Source: Aquatica leii (taxonomy: Eukaryota; Arthropoda; Insecta; Coleoptera; Lampyridae). Taken from it: a stretch of DNA of 64,000 nt. Made by a program: the position numbers and the translations under genes. Location: the NCBI GenBank assembly GCA_035610365.1, contig CM069433.1:58084487-58148486 (forward strand), read 5' to 3'. Shown piece by piece: positions 46,574-57,357 of this stretch. The notes beneath the pieces are model-generated. The model saw nothing but the letters and a program-made list of their open reading frames with translations, had not been told where the DNA came from and searched no databases. Position 1 is the first letter of the stretch. Every line of letters starts with the position of its first letter.

Positions 46574-47793
46574 TTAGGGAAGGTTACTGCTTCTTCTGGA
46601 TTTTACTTTTAACCAATTTAGAGCACTTCCATTTTCACACTTTTTTTTGTTTGTTACGGCAGTTTTGAAATAAAGCTTAAAATTTAGGAAATCCGAATAG
46701 TTCATTTCGATAACATTGTAAAATGATTTCTTAGTTTTTGCAGTGAGCGCTACTAGACTAACCCTCTGGGTATAAATATCTATTTTATTAGCACGGTTTT
46801 CAAGAGCAGAATTGATACTGTCGCACTCCATTTCAAAGTGCTCTGACTCCATATATGTTTGGTTTATAATTTCAATCGGTAACAAATTTACAGATCGTAA
46901 AATGACAGTTACGATTTTGTCCCGATGCTGTGTCAGCATAGAATGTAACTTCTTTTACTTCAGTCCCAAGGCTGCTAAAAGTTTCCACAAACAGGCTGCA
47001 ATTTCTGAGGAACTTTTGGTGCCAACACCCTCATGTCACATAAAGTTATCAACTTGGGAGGTTGCCAAATTGTATACGGTGAAGTTAGAAGTTTTGAGTT
47101 TTTATGTATAGTATAGCTTTCCTACTTGTCATAAAGGTGTTAAAAGAATTTTTTCCATATCTACAGCAAGACACACAAACGACTTATCAAGTTTTCTTCT
47201 ATTTTTGTCCACTTGTCTTGCTTCTCTAGCCTCTATTTCTCTAGCTAAGTGCGCATTAATATCATCTTGCATGTCATGTGGCTTAGCTTCATTTATCACA
47301 ATAAATTTGGTTATTCTATTTTTTTAATTATTTGTATTACAATTTATTATTGATAAAAACAGAGTATCAAAATATCACGGATTCAAATTGTCAGCTTTCG
47401 TCGATATCGGATTCAACTTGAACATCATCAGTGGTTTTTTGTGTTTCATAAAATCCGTGATAAGCAGACTTGATGGAATCAGATTCGCAAAGCTTACGCA
47501 GGCCCATCATCTTTCGTTTTTCAATTAGTAAACTAGAAGATAGATTGTTTTTCTAGCTAAGTGCGCATTAATATCATCTTGCATTTTTAACTTATCACTA
47601 TCATTTTTGTTTTTAAACTCGGTACAATAATCACATTTATCTTTTTTACGCCGGTGGAAACCAATATTAAACTCTGAAGTAAAAATGTGTTTATAAAAAT
47701 TAGCTTTCTCGGGTGCTACTCCAAGTCCTGCACAATAATGTTTATAATCTAAATATAAGTTTATGCTGTTTAGTGTTTGTTAACAGTATTAAA
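46574..47793 (-). pseudogene. Decayed transposase of the long-inverted-repeat element
   Basis: The parts in coding order are as follows. Bases 47793-47552: LGVAPEKANFYKHIFTSEFN, then CDYCTEFKNK, a Cys pair, and LKMQDDINAHLAR. Bases 47272-47100: MQDDINAHLAREIEAREARQ again, then FVCLAVDMEKILLTP with a candidate first Asp. About 47060-46950: TSNFTVYNLATSQVDNF and SSSEIAACLWKLLAALG. About 46960-46900: VTFYADTASGQNRN with a candidate second Asp. Bases 46939-46574: MESEHFEMECDSINSALENR and NYSDFLNFK. These match a widespread set of uncharacterised, transposase-like arthropod proteins that share GHTQxExDSxHxxIE and VTFYSDxCxGQNRN motifs. I do not assign a superfamily. Frameshifts, stops and an inserted segment (47273-47551) make it inactive. 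Confidence 0.7.
47463..47547 (-). repeat. Transposase N-terminal segment, first copy
   Basis: It reads LSSSLLIEKRKMMGLRKLCE on the minus strand and continues, unlike the copy at 46471-46560, into AYHGFYETQKTTDDVQVES down to about 47385. It sits inside the segment inserted between two copies of the MQDDINAHLAR codons. Confidence 0.75.
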
Positions 47794-47887
47794 TCAATTT
47801 TACATTTTATGTGGGTTACGACTATTCACCGTCAAAGCGACGATATGACATCACAATTATAAAACAAAAACTATAATAAAATCAATT

Positions 47888-48200
47888 AAATATGACCAAA
47901 AGATAAATGATGTAAACATTGCATTAGGTAGTGGGTGGCCCCGGCTTATGACGGCAAGGATTCATTCCAGAGAAATATTTTCTTTTCTAACTTGTATAAA
48001 ACTTTAATATATATATCTTATTCTTGACTACAAAAACCCTCATTTACGTGACATTATACAAGGACACACTTGAGCAAGTTTGCTAGTTTTAAATAAAATT
48101 TTAAACGTTTAAAAAGTATTAATACAAAAATAGAAAATAGTCATTCTAAGCTGCAGGCAAAACAACAATTTCCAAGTGACTTGTTAAATTTTACTATAGT
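47888..48200 (+). repeat. Internal copy of the arm block next to the right arm
   Basis: A diverged direct copy of right-arm bases about 49840-50175. Shared blocks are AGATAAATGATGTAAACATT, GGCTTATGACG, TTTTCTAACTTGTAT and CTGCAGGCAAAA. It is followed by about 220 bases of unassigned sequence before the right arm begins. Confidence 0.75.
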
Positions 48201-48427
48201 TCGTAAAGCTTAAATTTTCCAGTTTCGGATTAGCCCTTTATTTTACTAAGATGTTTCCGTTTCCTTCTAACATGTGCCATTTACAAGAAGTAAAGTAGGA
48301 ACGTCAATTTTTTACTTGAATCATACTGAATTAAAAAATTTATATATTTTTAAATTGCACATGTTAAAAGGAAACGGAGTCTTAGTGAAATAAAGCGCTA
48401 ATTCGAAACTTGAAAAATTTTACAGAT

Positions 48428-50311
48428 TATACTACTTTACATTCACGGTGACGTCATAGCTGTGCATTGTTAAACCTGATTGCGATATCACAAAGATAAT
48501 TAAATGTAGAAGATTGCTCGATCGCTCGATTTATTCTGCCGGGATCATGTGACAAGCTGACATCACGCGTAGACCTTGCTCTCGTACTGTACTATCTATC
48601 TGTATTACGATGCATGTTAAGTTAAAAGACTTCTAAATATTTTATTTGTGTAAATTTGACAACTTTTGATTTAATAAGCAATGGCAATAGTGTTCAAAAT
48701 CGAAAATTTTTTTTTATTAATGAGTTTTGTTGATTGTTTTATGATTTATAATTTATAAGTAAGAAATTACATTTAAGCGTCATAAAACTTTAAATTTTTT
48801 TCAGTTCAACGAAATAAAACCTCCACAAAAATTAATTTTGTTTGTTGTTTGATGCATTAATTTTTTTACTCAACGATACAAACAGTTTCGTTTGATAAAT
48901 TTTCTTGGTAACATAAATATTATAGTTGGAACAGCCTATTTCTTTAAAATTTTTCTCTGAGGCAGAAAAAAATTAATTTCTTTTAAATTTATATTAATCA
49001 ATTTTATTAAAAAAACCTAATAATTAATTGCGTAAATCTCATTCATAACATATTTGTGTGAAATGAGTGAAACAAAGTATGTTGGTGTTGGGGGTTCATC
49101 TTGTCAGCCTTTTTACAACATCTAATCCATTAATTTTATGTTCTCATTTGAATCGCGGTCTACAAGACGTGAATCAATTAATAGCTAATAACCACTGATG
49201 GTGAATTACTTTGACTACTGTAGGAACTTGAGCGATTACAGATACTGGAATAAATTTGGAGTAAACTTCTGATTTATATAAACAATTTTGATAGTTGATA
49301 CCTTATTATGAAGTTACCTCTTAAATACAAAATAGAACACGTGTACTGTTACTATTTATTAATATTTTTAATGTATAGGATATAATGTAAAAGCTTCAAA
49401 AAATATTTCAAGTTATGAAATTATACATGTTTGATAATCATCAATTTTGTGATTTGCGGGATTTTTAAAAAGATGTTATCTAGAAAATAACATAATTCAA
49501 ATTCGTATTATATATGAATTGTGTATAGATACTATTCCTAAAATTCTTGATACTTTTAGTTTTATAATATGCACGATTTAAGGAATTTAGATTGAAGAAT
49601 CTAAAGGAAGAATAGTGATCTATTATTATGTGTTACAAAAATTAATGTTTTGCTTAAATGGTGAAGCCGGTACTGATTATACGTATTACAATTAGCAAAC
49701 AGCGCATGTATGTATTAAAAAAGAGAATAATTATTTATTGACCGAAGATGTAAATCATTAAATGCACTTCTACGCAAGCAAGAAAGAAAAACGTACCGCA
49801 AATTAAACATACATGATACGAAATTGATACGAAATACGACCAAAGATAAACGATGTAAACATTGCATCAGGTAGGCGGGTTGACCTTCGGCTTATGACGA
49901 GATTCATTCGAAAGAAATACTTTCTTTTCTAACTTGTATCATTCTTGTATGAAACTTTAATACGCCTGTCTCACTCTTGACTACAATAACCTTCATTTAC
50001 CATTCAGAACCGAAGTTCAGAACCTACGGCTCTCGAGCACGTTCGTTAGTTTTCGGATGTCTTGCGCATTCGTTGAAATGTTAAACGTTTGAAAATAATT
50101 AATATAAAAATACAAAATACTCAGGTTTACTTGCAGGTAAAATAGCAATTTCGAAGCGACATATTAAATTTTACAAAGATAAATATGTTACATCAATTTT
50201 TTTCTTAGAAAACATTAATATTTATTTTAATGAATGTATGTTGCCCGCAATACACAACTGCGTACAAGCTGCCGAAAATACTGTTCATTCTTTTTTGGAG
50301 GCAATTGTACA
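48428..50311 (-). repeat. Right long inverted repeat arm
   Basis: Inverted copy of 41595-43469. The outer end is GGCAATTGTACA at 50300-50311. Differences are scattered substitutions and small indels, so the two arms are closer to each other than either is to the internal copies. Confidence 0.9.
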
Positions 50312-51110
50312 TTATAGTAGCTTTAAAATTTTGTGGTAAAAGTTATGTTAACCATGTAGTATGGATGCCACTACGTTAAATTATATGCTGCTGTGCTAGA
50401 ATAGTTTATATTAGTTGCAGTTGTGAATTTGAAGATGACGTGTTTAGTGCAATTTAAAATATTTTTCACAATTATAAATATTTTTGAACTGTTTTGTTTG
50501 AAAGATACCAAGTTTGTTTTTTAATTTCCTGATATGTTAAATGTTTTTTTTTAATATTATTAATTGTTGTAAAGTCGAATTTATATGTATTTTAATCTTG
50601 TGCTTATTGTTATTGAGTATGCGCCAGTCTGTGTAGGCCTGTGTAGAGTTCCGTCAACGGAAACTCACGTAGGCAACGCATCTTTCTTTCAGCTGTGACC
50701 AAGATAGGACGTACCTGCCTTAGCGTACTAGAAGTGTGTATGTATGTGTATATTTTTTTGCATAATTTCTATTTTATTATTAAACCGTCATAGTCTTTAT
50801 GAAGTAAAATGTTTATTATTCAAAATTAAATCACCCCTTACAAATTTAGAAGTGGGATTGAGTCATGTGCTGAAATTGTGTAATGGACGAAAAACCTGTT
50901 GCACGGGGTATGGTGCTTTAATCTTTAATGATCGGCATAATTGCTACAATATTTTCGTTTATATTTATAAATGTGGTGAGTAGGCCTTATTCGTAAGTGA
51001 CTGTTATTGTGCGTTTAATAAAATAATTTACATATTGAATTGTAACAATAGAGCGTAAACAAGCAAGCGGTTCCAGTTCTTTCAAGCACACCGCCGATGA
51101 CTTAATTAAT

Positions 51111-51563
51111 ATGGTTGTGCGCGCAACACATGTAAATAAAGATACGCCTAGTAATTTGAAAGTGCGATACTCATTCCGAAGTTTGGCGCAAAACGCAGAT
51201 GATGATGTGATCATATGGTTTCAAAGGAATAATACGGTTAAAGAAGTGTACAATGTAACTGGTAGATTAATGAGCCCAATCATAGTTTCAAAATTAAAAG
51301 GTAATGCAAATAAATGGTTCCGTTTCAAACCGAAATACACAGCATTGTCGTTAGACGACTTACAGGGTGAACTCACTAAAATGTCTTTTTGTCGTGAAAA
51401 CCGTATATCGACGATGCGGAAATTTGAAATAAGGCGCAGGAAAAAAAAGAAGAAGAAACGGTTGTTAAGGGAAAAAATAGAATTAGAGACACAGGATCTA
51501 ATAAGATATGTGATTAAAGAGTTTGATAATGTAATTTTGCAAACAGACAACAGACAAAATTAA
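51111..51563 (+). pseudogene. Gypsy-type gag fragment
   Basis: A 150-codon open frame upstream of zinc knuckles and protease. The motif KLKGNANKWFRFKP (about residues 62-75) matches the L-x-G-x-A-x-x-W-F pattern of Gypsy capsid sequences. The rest is basic, with a lysine run (RRKKKKKKR) that may come from a slipped A tract. A following frame shift separates it from the nucleocapsid part. No complete gag remains. Confidence 0.65.
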
Positions 51564-51674
51564 AAAAATTTACAAGCTTTTCCTATATGTTGGAATTAAT
51601 CAGTGATATTACTATGTATTTAGTGCAAGTGTTGTACCACCTAAACGTGCTATTGGCAATGCGAGCTCAGTTAT

Positions 51675-52260
51675 ATGTTTAGCAAAGCAAGCAAACCTGT
51701 GGTTTGCTGTTATTATTGTAAGAAACATGGACACTTGCCTATAATGTGTCAACAACCGAAAAAGCAAAGAAGCGCCTGCCTTCAATGTGGAGAAGTTTAT
51801 CATTATTGTGAAAATTGTACTAAAAATTTGCAGTCTACAGTTATGACTATTGTCTCAGCCCAGCAGATAGTACTGCTTTACTTGTTGAAAATGCAGTCAT
51901 TTCAACATATCGAATTCTACTGGTCGTTCCGGCAGGTGACAGCACTGAAGAAATTCAGGCTGTTGTCGATAGTGGTAGTCCGATATTACTCATGCTTGAA
52001 GGTATTATTTTTGACACTGTTATACAACCTTGTAATAGTTTAAATAGTTTCAAAGGAGTAAATAGATCTAAATTAAATATTTTAGAACTATACCGTTGTA
52101 ATGTTAGAATAGGTGATGTAAAATCTGTAAATATTTAGTTTTATATAGTTAATGCAAATACAATAAAGCATAAATGTTTGTTAGGTCAAAATTTTAACTC
52201 TAATCCCAAATTATAAATTTTATTTGATCAAACATGTAGTGTGCGAAGGTCTGATGTTAA
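51675..52260 (+). pseudogene. Gypsy-type nucleocapsid zinc knuckles and protease
   Basis: The 122-codon frame starting at 51675 has two retroviral-type zinc knuckles: CYYCKKHGHLPIMC and CLQCGEVYHYCENC, both C-x2-C-x4-H-x4-C. After a frame change, AVVDSGSPI (about 51957-51980) carries the Asp-Ser-Gly active site of an aspartic protease. It is followed by LLGQNF-type sequence near 52180. Frame breaks make it inactive. Confidence 0.8.
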
Positions 52261-52399
52261 CGAGTACCTTGAATTCAGAAATAATGATGATCTTTTGGTT
52301 GAATGAAGCAGCAATGACAATCTGAGTAAAAACATTTTACAAAATCGATGTTATTAATTTATATGATAACTTATGTGTGAAACCCAAAAGACCAGAATT

Positions 52400-54560
52400 T
52401 CCAATAACAAAGTTTGAAACAAATATTGTCCAACCTTATCGTACACCGTTTTTTTTTGTCCTAGAAGGTTATCATATTATGAAAAAGAAGAAACTAATCG
52501 TATAATTAAAGAATTGTTAGCAGAAGGTGTAATTAAGAAAAGTTCATCGCAATATAGTTCCTCGACTGTTTTGGTAAAGCATAAGAATAGTAGCTTGAGA
52601 ATCTACTACTTTTTATTGACGATTGTTGAGAGGTAAAAACTATTTTACTAAATTAAATTTAAAAAACGTTTTTCATCACGTTGCTATTAACGAAGATGAC
52701 ATTAAATACATGTCATTTGTTGCAGCAATGCACAAGTATAAGTATACCCGATTACCATTTGGGCAAGTCCTGCTGTTTTTATGAGATTTGTCAATTTAGT
52801 GTTTTAGGAGTTTCTAGAAACGAATGAAATAATGATATACATCGATAACATTCTTATTACAACGAACACTATAGATAATAATTTGCAAGCGTTGGCAAAA
52901 GTGTTAAGTTGTTGTATGTGATAGATCGCAATGATATTAAATCAAATTCTAAAAATTTTCGGGCGGTTAGTAAATTTCTTCTACCAAAAAGATTCAAAGA
53001 GTTACATAGTTTTTTAAGATTAGTGTCGTATTTTAGAAATTCATTAAGTCATTTGCATCTACAGGTAAACATTTATAAGATTTGTTAAGGCAAGACTTAG
53101 TGTTTATGTATAGTGAAGAACAATTGTGTGCACATGCGAAATTGAAAAAAAGTCTGGCATCTCAACCCGTATCCTGTTTCTATTCCTGTTTAAGATTTAG
53201 AGCTATTCTTCTCCAGAGGCAAAAGAATAAAAGGTTTTATCCAGTGTTCTACTACAGTGATAGAACTACTAAAGTAGAATCTGAATATCACAGTTACAAA
53301 TTAGAGATTTTATCAATTGTGTAAATTTGCAAGGGTTAAAGTTTACAATTTATACGGATTGCAACAGCCTTAAGCTGGCTCTTCAAAAGGAAAATGTAAA
53401 TCGCTGTATATTAAGGTGGTCATTAGTGTTTTATATTAATTATGTTATTGAGCACCGAAGTTATATTCACATGAAGCATACATATGCTCTCAGTAAGTGT
53501 CACCTTATTATGGTTATTTCAGAAAATAGTTTTGGTGGCAATCTTGCAATTCATCAGGCACACGATGCAGAGACTTCAGAAACAAAATTCAAAATTAGAA
53601 GCGAGCGAAGACAAATTTTATAAGTTACGTAACGGCAAAGTATATAGAAAAGATAAAAAACGAATTCTGTTTTATGTTTCAGATAACATTGTCGACAATG
53701 TAATAAGAACTTGTTACGATGATGTAGGACAGGTAAGTGTAGAGAAGGGAATAGAGTTAATTAAACGTCAGTACTAATTTTTACGTTTAAAAAACAGAGT
53801 AACTGAGTATATTTCTATATGCTTGAAGTCTGTCATTTGCTCTCCAAATAGTAGTAAACAAGAAAGTCTCTTGTGCAACATTCCTAAAAGTAATACTCCT
53901 TCTAGTTTTATCTACATTGATCACTGTGGCCCATTAAAAAAAAATGTATTTAAAATAAACTTATATTTGTAGTAATTGATGGATTTACTAAATTTGTTAG
54001 ATTGTATGCATGTAGAACGGTGTAAGAAAGTCATTAAATGTTTAGTAGATTATTCTCGAGCATATAGTAGACCAGTCAAGATAATTTGTTACCGGGCTAC
54101 CGTTTTTACAACACAATAATTAAAATTTTTGTTAAATCTTGAAGAAGTTATTTAATTGCCACAGGTGTTCCCAGGGCTAATGGTTAAGTAGAGCAGATAA
54201 ATAAAGCTGTTACTTCAATGCTCGCGAAGATCTGTAGAGAACCGAATCTGTGGTACTCTGTTTTTTCGGAAATGAAACTTAACGTTAATAACATCGTTTC
54301 AAAATCAACTTCTCAAACTCCAAGCAAATTGTTGTATGACTTAAATTAAAGAACAATTTAAAGATTTGGTTAAAATTATAATTAGAGTCTGAATGAAAAA
54401 AATTATTAGCATCTGCAGAAATCAATAAAAACCAAGGATACAATAAAACTTATTATGACAAAAGTCATAAGATTCCTTATACATATAATACAAGTGATTT
54501 GGTAATGATCACCAGTCAAGATATTACAGTTTAGGTTAATTAAAAACTCATATTAAAATA
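52400..54560 (+). pseudogene. Gypsy-type RT, RNase H and integrase relic
   Basis: RT: RIIKELLAEGVIKKSSSQYS (about 52495), ASPAVFMRFVNLVF (about 52760) and the catalytic box IYIDNILITT (about 52836), in which the usual YIDD has become YIDN. The thumb-like ELHSFLRLVSYF segment is at about 53005. RNase H: YTDCNSLKLALQKENVNR in the frame 53327-53623. Integrase: RNGKVYRKDKKRILFYV (53630-53690), IDHCGPLKKN (about 53915), VVIDGFTKFVRLYA (about 53970) and GVPRANG followed after a stop by VEQINKAV (about 54165), carrying the third acidic residue. Many stops and frameshifts are present. Confidence 0.8.
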
Positions 54561-55842
54561 TACGGGGCCTTATGTAATTAAAAAAGTATTATCGAGTGAC
54601 CTATATGTTATTACAGATGTAGATAATTTTTAAAACACGCAATTTTTTTTGACTCTGTATTTGATCCAGTTGAAAATTGCACATAAACAATTTATTTAGC
54701 ACAAAATATACTACAAAAAAGTACGCGGGAGTGTATAATTATATCTAATAGTTTAAGAGTTACAGAATTTTATAGCAATTTTTGTGCAACTATGCACACG
54801 TGTATCTTCTAAACTATTGAAGGTAATTGTACCCTTCCACCAACTTTTTTATAGCTAATTTTGTCCTCTAAAATATGTTCATGTGCAACTTTCCTCTATG
54901 CACAGTTTTAGGCTAATTAGTTATTGGTTATTTTAAGTTATTAAGCAAATCATTTCAATACAAAAATTGTAGCGGTTTCAATGCAGGCATGATTTGCAAG
55001 AAAAACAACGCTTACGACACCGACAAAGCTACCCTTAGTCGCAAAAAAAGCCGCGGTTGTCACCAAAAGCAACTCTTAAACCTAAAATGCATAAACAAAA
55101 TAATTTAATAAAATCAATTTATCAAGTTTTATAATGGAAACTATAAGCAATTACTGGTTTAAATCATAAACGATTTCACTGCAAAGTTATCAACATAAGA
55201 CGAAAGTATGTAAAATAGAATTTGAGTGAATTTTCAATGTTGAAATTGTATCAACAGTCAAGCAATTAATTATTATTGACGTTATAAATTAGTTAAGACT
55301 AGAGAAAGGATTTATAGTAAAGTTCATTTTTTTAATGTTTTGAAGCTCATCTTCAGAAAAGTCTACAAAACATATTTACAACTTGTAAAAAGTTAAGATT
55401 ACAAAAAAATTTTTAACTTACATTTTAAAAATGTCAAATATAACAATTTGTAACTAGATAATTCAAAAATTTAAGTTTTACCAAATGTTAAATGTAAATT
55501 ATTTTAAAAAATTTTATTTGATATTTTAATATAAATCAGCTCTAGTAATTCAAGAATTTGTTTGTTATTGATGTTGATGCATGAAACAATTTGTAAAAAA
55601 AAATATTATGACGATTATCCAAAACCTGTTGTGCAAATGTAGGTTTTACTAAATTTGGATTAAAAAATAGTTCAAAATAAGTTAATAGTATACATTCTTA
55701 TTTTTGAAAATTGTAATAAACCTTGTTCATTATGTTCCGATAATTGTAAGATTAGCGATATCTAAAAACTTTTTTATATAACTTTTATTTTATTATTAAA
55801 CCGTCATAGTGTTTATTATTCAAAAGTAAATCACCCCTTACA

Positions 55843-57312
55843 TAATATTATATTTCATTTAACACAGATGAATGTTTAAGTAAAATTTAAAATATCAAAC
55901 GCTATGTAAACTGGAAATAAGAGTTTAAATATTTTAGTTTTTGTAAAAATGTTGAATTAAGTGTCATGAGTTCGTAAAATAGTTTACTATAAAAAGTAAA
56001 ATAACTTTAAAACTCAAGTACTCTGTTATTTCATTAATTGATATTAAAAATAAAATATAAAAAATATTGCACTAAGTAGTTATAACGCGATAATTTTTAG
56101 TTAGAATTTGTTTTATTAAGTTGTATTAAATCTTTAATACAAAAAAACTGCTTTTTTAATTTAGGCCTAAGAACGCAAAAATTTTTAAAACACAATAAAA
56201 AATCGTTTATTTAATGTAATAGATTAATAGAAATACATATTACTTATTGAATTTATATAAACGTTCTTGGATAAAAATAATATTTGTTTTATTAATAACT
56301 TTATTGGTTATATTTAGCATTGTGTTATGTCATTTATAATAAACTGAAATTTTACGCCATATCGGTTTAGTCCAAACCGTTACCATCATGTGCCGTAATA
56401 ATGCTATGCGTACGTGTTATCTGGTTTTGCTTTACTATTGGGGCATCTTCTTAAAAGTTACACTACACTATATATATATGGGTTATATACTAAAACCCTT
56501 TTAACCACTTTTCCTGTTAAATAGTTTTGTTTTGAAAATTTCTGTTTTATTATTAACGAAAAACCACGAATTTTTTTAACAAAGTGAATAGAACTATGTA
56601 TTATTTTATGTTTCAATTGTTAACTACCTAAAATGTTTAACCACAATAAAATCAAAAAATTTAAACAATATAATAAATTAAACAATAAATTACAAACACT
56701 AAATTTATACACACAATAAACACTAAACAATATAATTATTTTCTTGGTATTTATATAATGGTTTTAGTTACGTTTACTTAAAACTAATAGAATTGATTTG
56801 ATTATAAATGTTATAACTATTATAATCCAATAACTAAAAACAAAATTAATTTTTATATTTCTATCTATTTGTAGATTTAATCATTTCTTATGTTTTTATG
56901 AATGACATCATTTTATTGATTACTACATTAATTTGATAACATAGACTATGAACAAAAATTAAAAAAAAACAAAATAAAAACGAACTAACATGCTAAACTG
57001 AATAAAACACCATCAATCGTAATTCGAAATATTTGTTTCTTTTTCACGTACACGGTTAAAAGCTACTATTGCACTACGCTATGCGTTACAAACGGTAAAA
57101 GTAATTGTTATAGTCAGTACCTTTTAAGCAACATTTTATTGATTAAACTTTCTTAACATTACCTAGCTCAATAAAGCTATGCACAACTAGCTTATTATAA
57201 ACCGATACATTTATGCAATTATACGTAGACAAAAAATAAATTTAACAGCAAAGGCTTATACGGCCGGAGTCTATACTAAAATGAGAACGTCATCCGGGTT
57301 TGAACCGTATCA
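55843..57312. other. Noncoding AT-rich spacer
   Basis: Between the Gypsy-type LTR end and the LINE tail. Nothing beyond AT-rich sequence is recognised. A short GC-richer patch at about 56360-56460 has no assigned role. Confidence 0.5.
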
Positions 57313-57357
57313 TTGTTGTAGTAGTAAGTAAGTAAGTGTTTATTTAGTAAAGATATA

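Larger units (their letters stand above)
41595..50311. mobile_element. 8.7 kb long-inverted-repeat transposon-like structure
   Basis: Two arms of about 1.88 kb (41595-43469 and 48428-50311) are inverted copies with high identity along their whole length. They begin at the outside with TGTACAATTGCCTCC. The 4.96 kb between them holds a decayed transposase on the minus strand (47793-46574), several extra partial copies of arm sequence in both orientations, and a later hAT-like MITE (44791-45354). This fits a DNA transposon with unusually long terminal inverted repeats whose interior has been rearranged. A target-site duplication is not evident next to the outer ends. An inverted duplication of unknown origin, or assembly of two tail-to-tail copies, are alternatives. 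Confidence 0.75.
50771..55842 (+). mobile_element. Decayed Gypsy-type LTR retrotransposon
   Basis: Direct repeats at 50771-50842 and 55787-55842 share ATTTTATTATTAAACCGTCATAG and AAATCACCCCTTACA apart from one 15-base gap. They are the likely LTR 3' ends. The first is followed by AATTTAGAAGTGGGATTGAG, a decayed primer-binding site similar to Leu-tRNA types. Between them, gag, zinc knuckles, protease, RT, RNase H and integrase follow in Gypsy order on the plus strand. The full LTR starts could not be placed. A polypurine-like GTACGCGGGAG at about 54720 may mark the 3' LTR start. No env-like or macrodomain ORF is present. Confidence 0.8.

Noticed and set aside
46812..47111. 99-codon plus-strand ORF
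   Set aside because: It overlaps the transposase on the other strand, where conserved motifs are found.
41595..50311. Polinton/Maverick interpretation of the long inverted repeats
   Set aside because: No DNA polymerase B, retroviral-type integrase, packaging ATPase or capsid genes are visible, and the length is too short; a transposase of another kind lies inside.
51221..51550. 109-codon minus-strand ORF
   Set aside because: Antisense shadow of the Gypsy-type gag; its Phe run is the complement of the lysine run.
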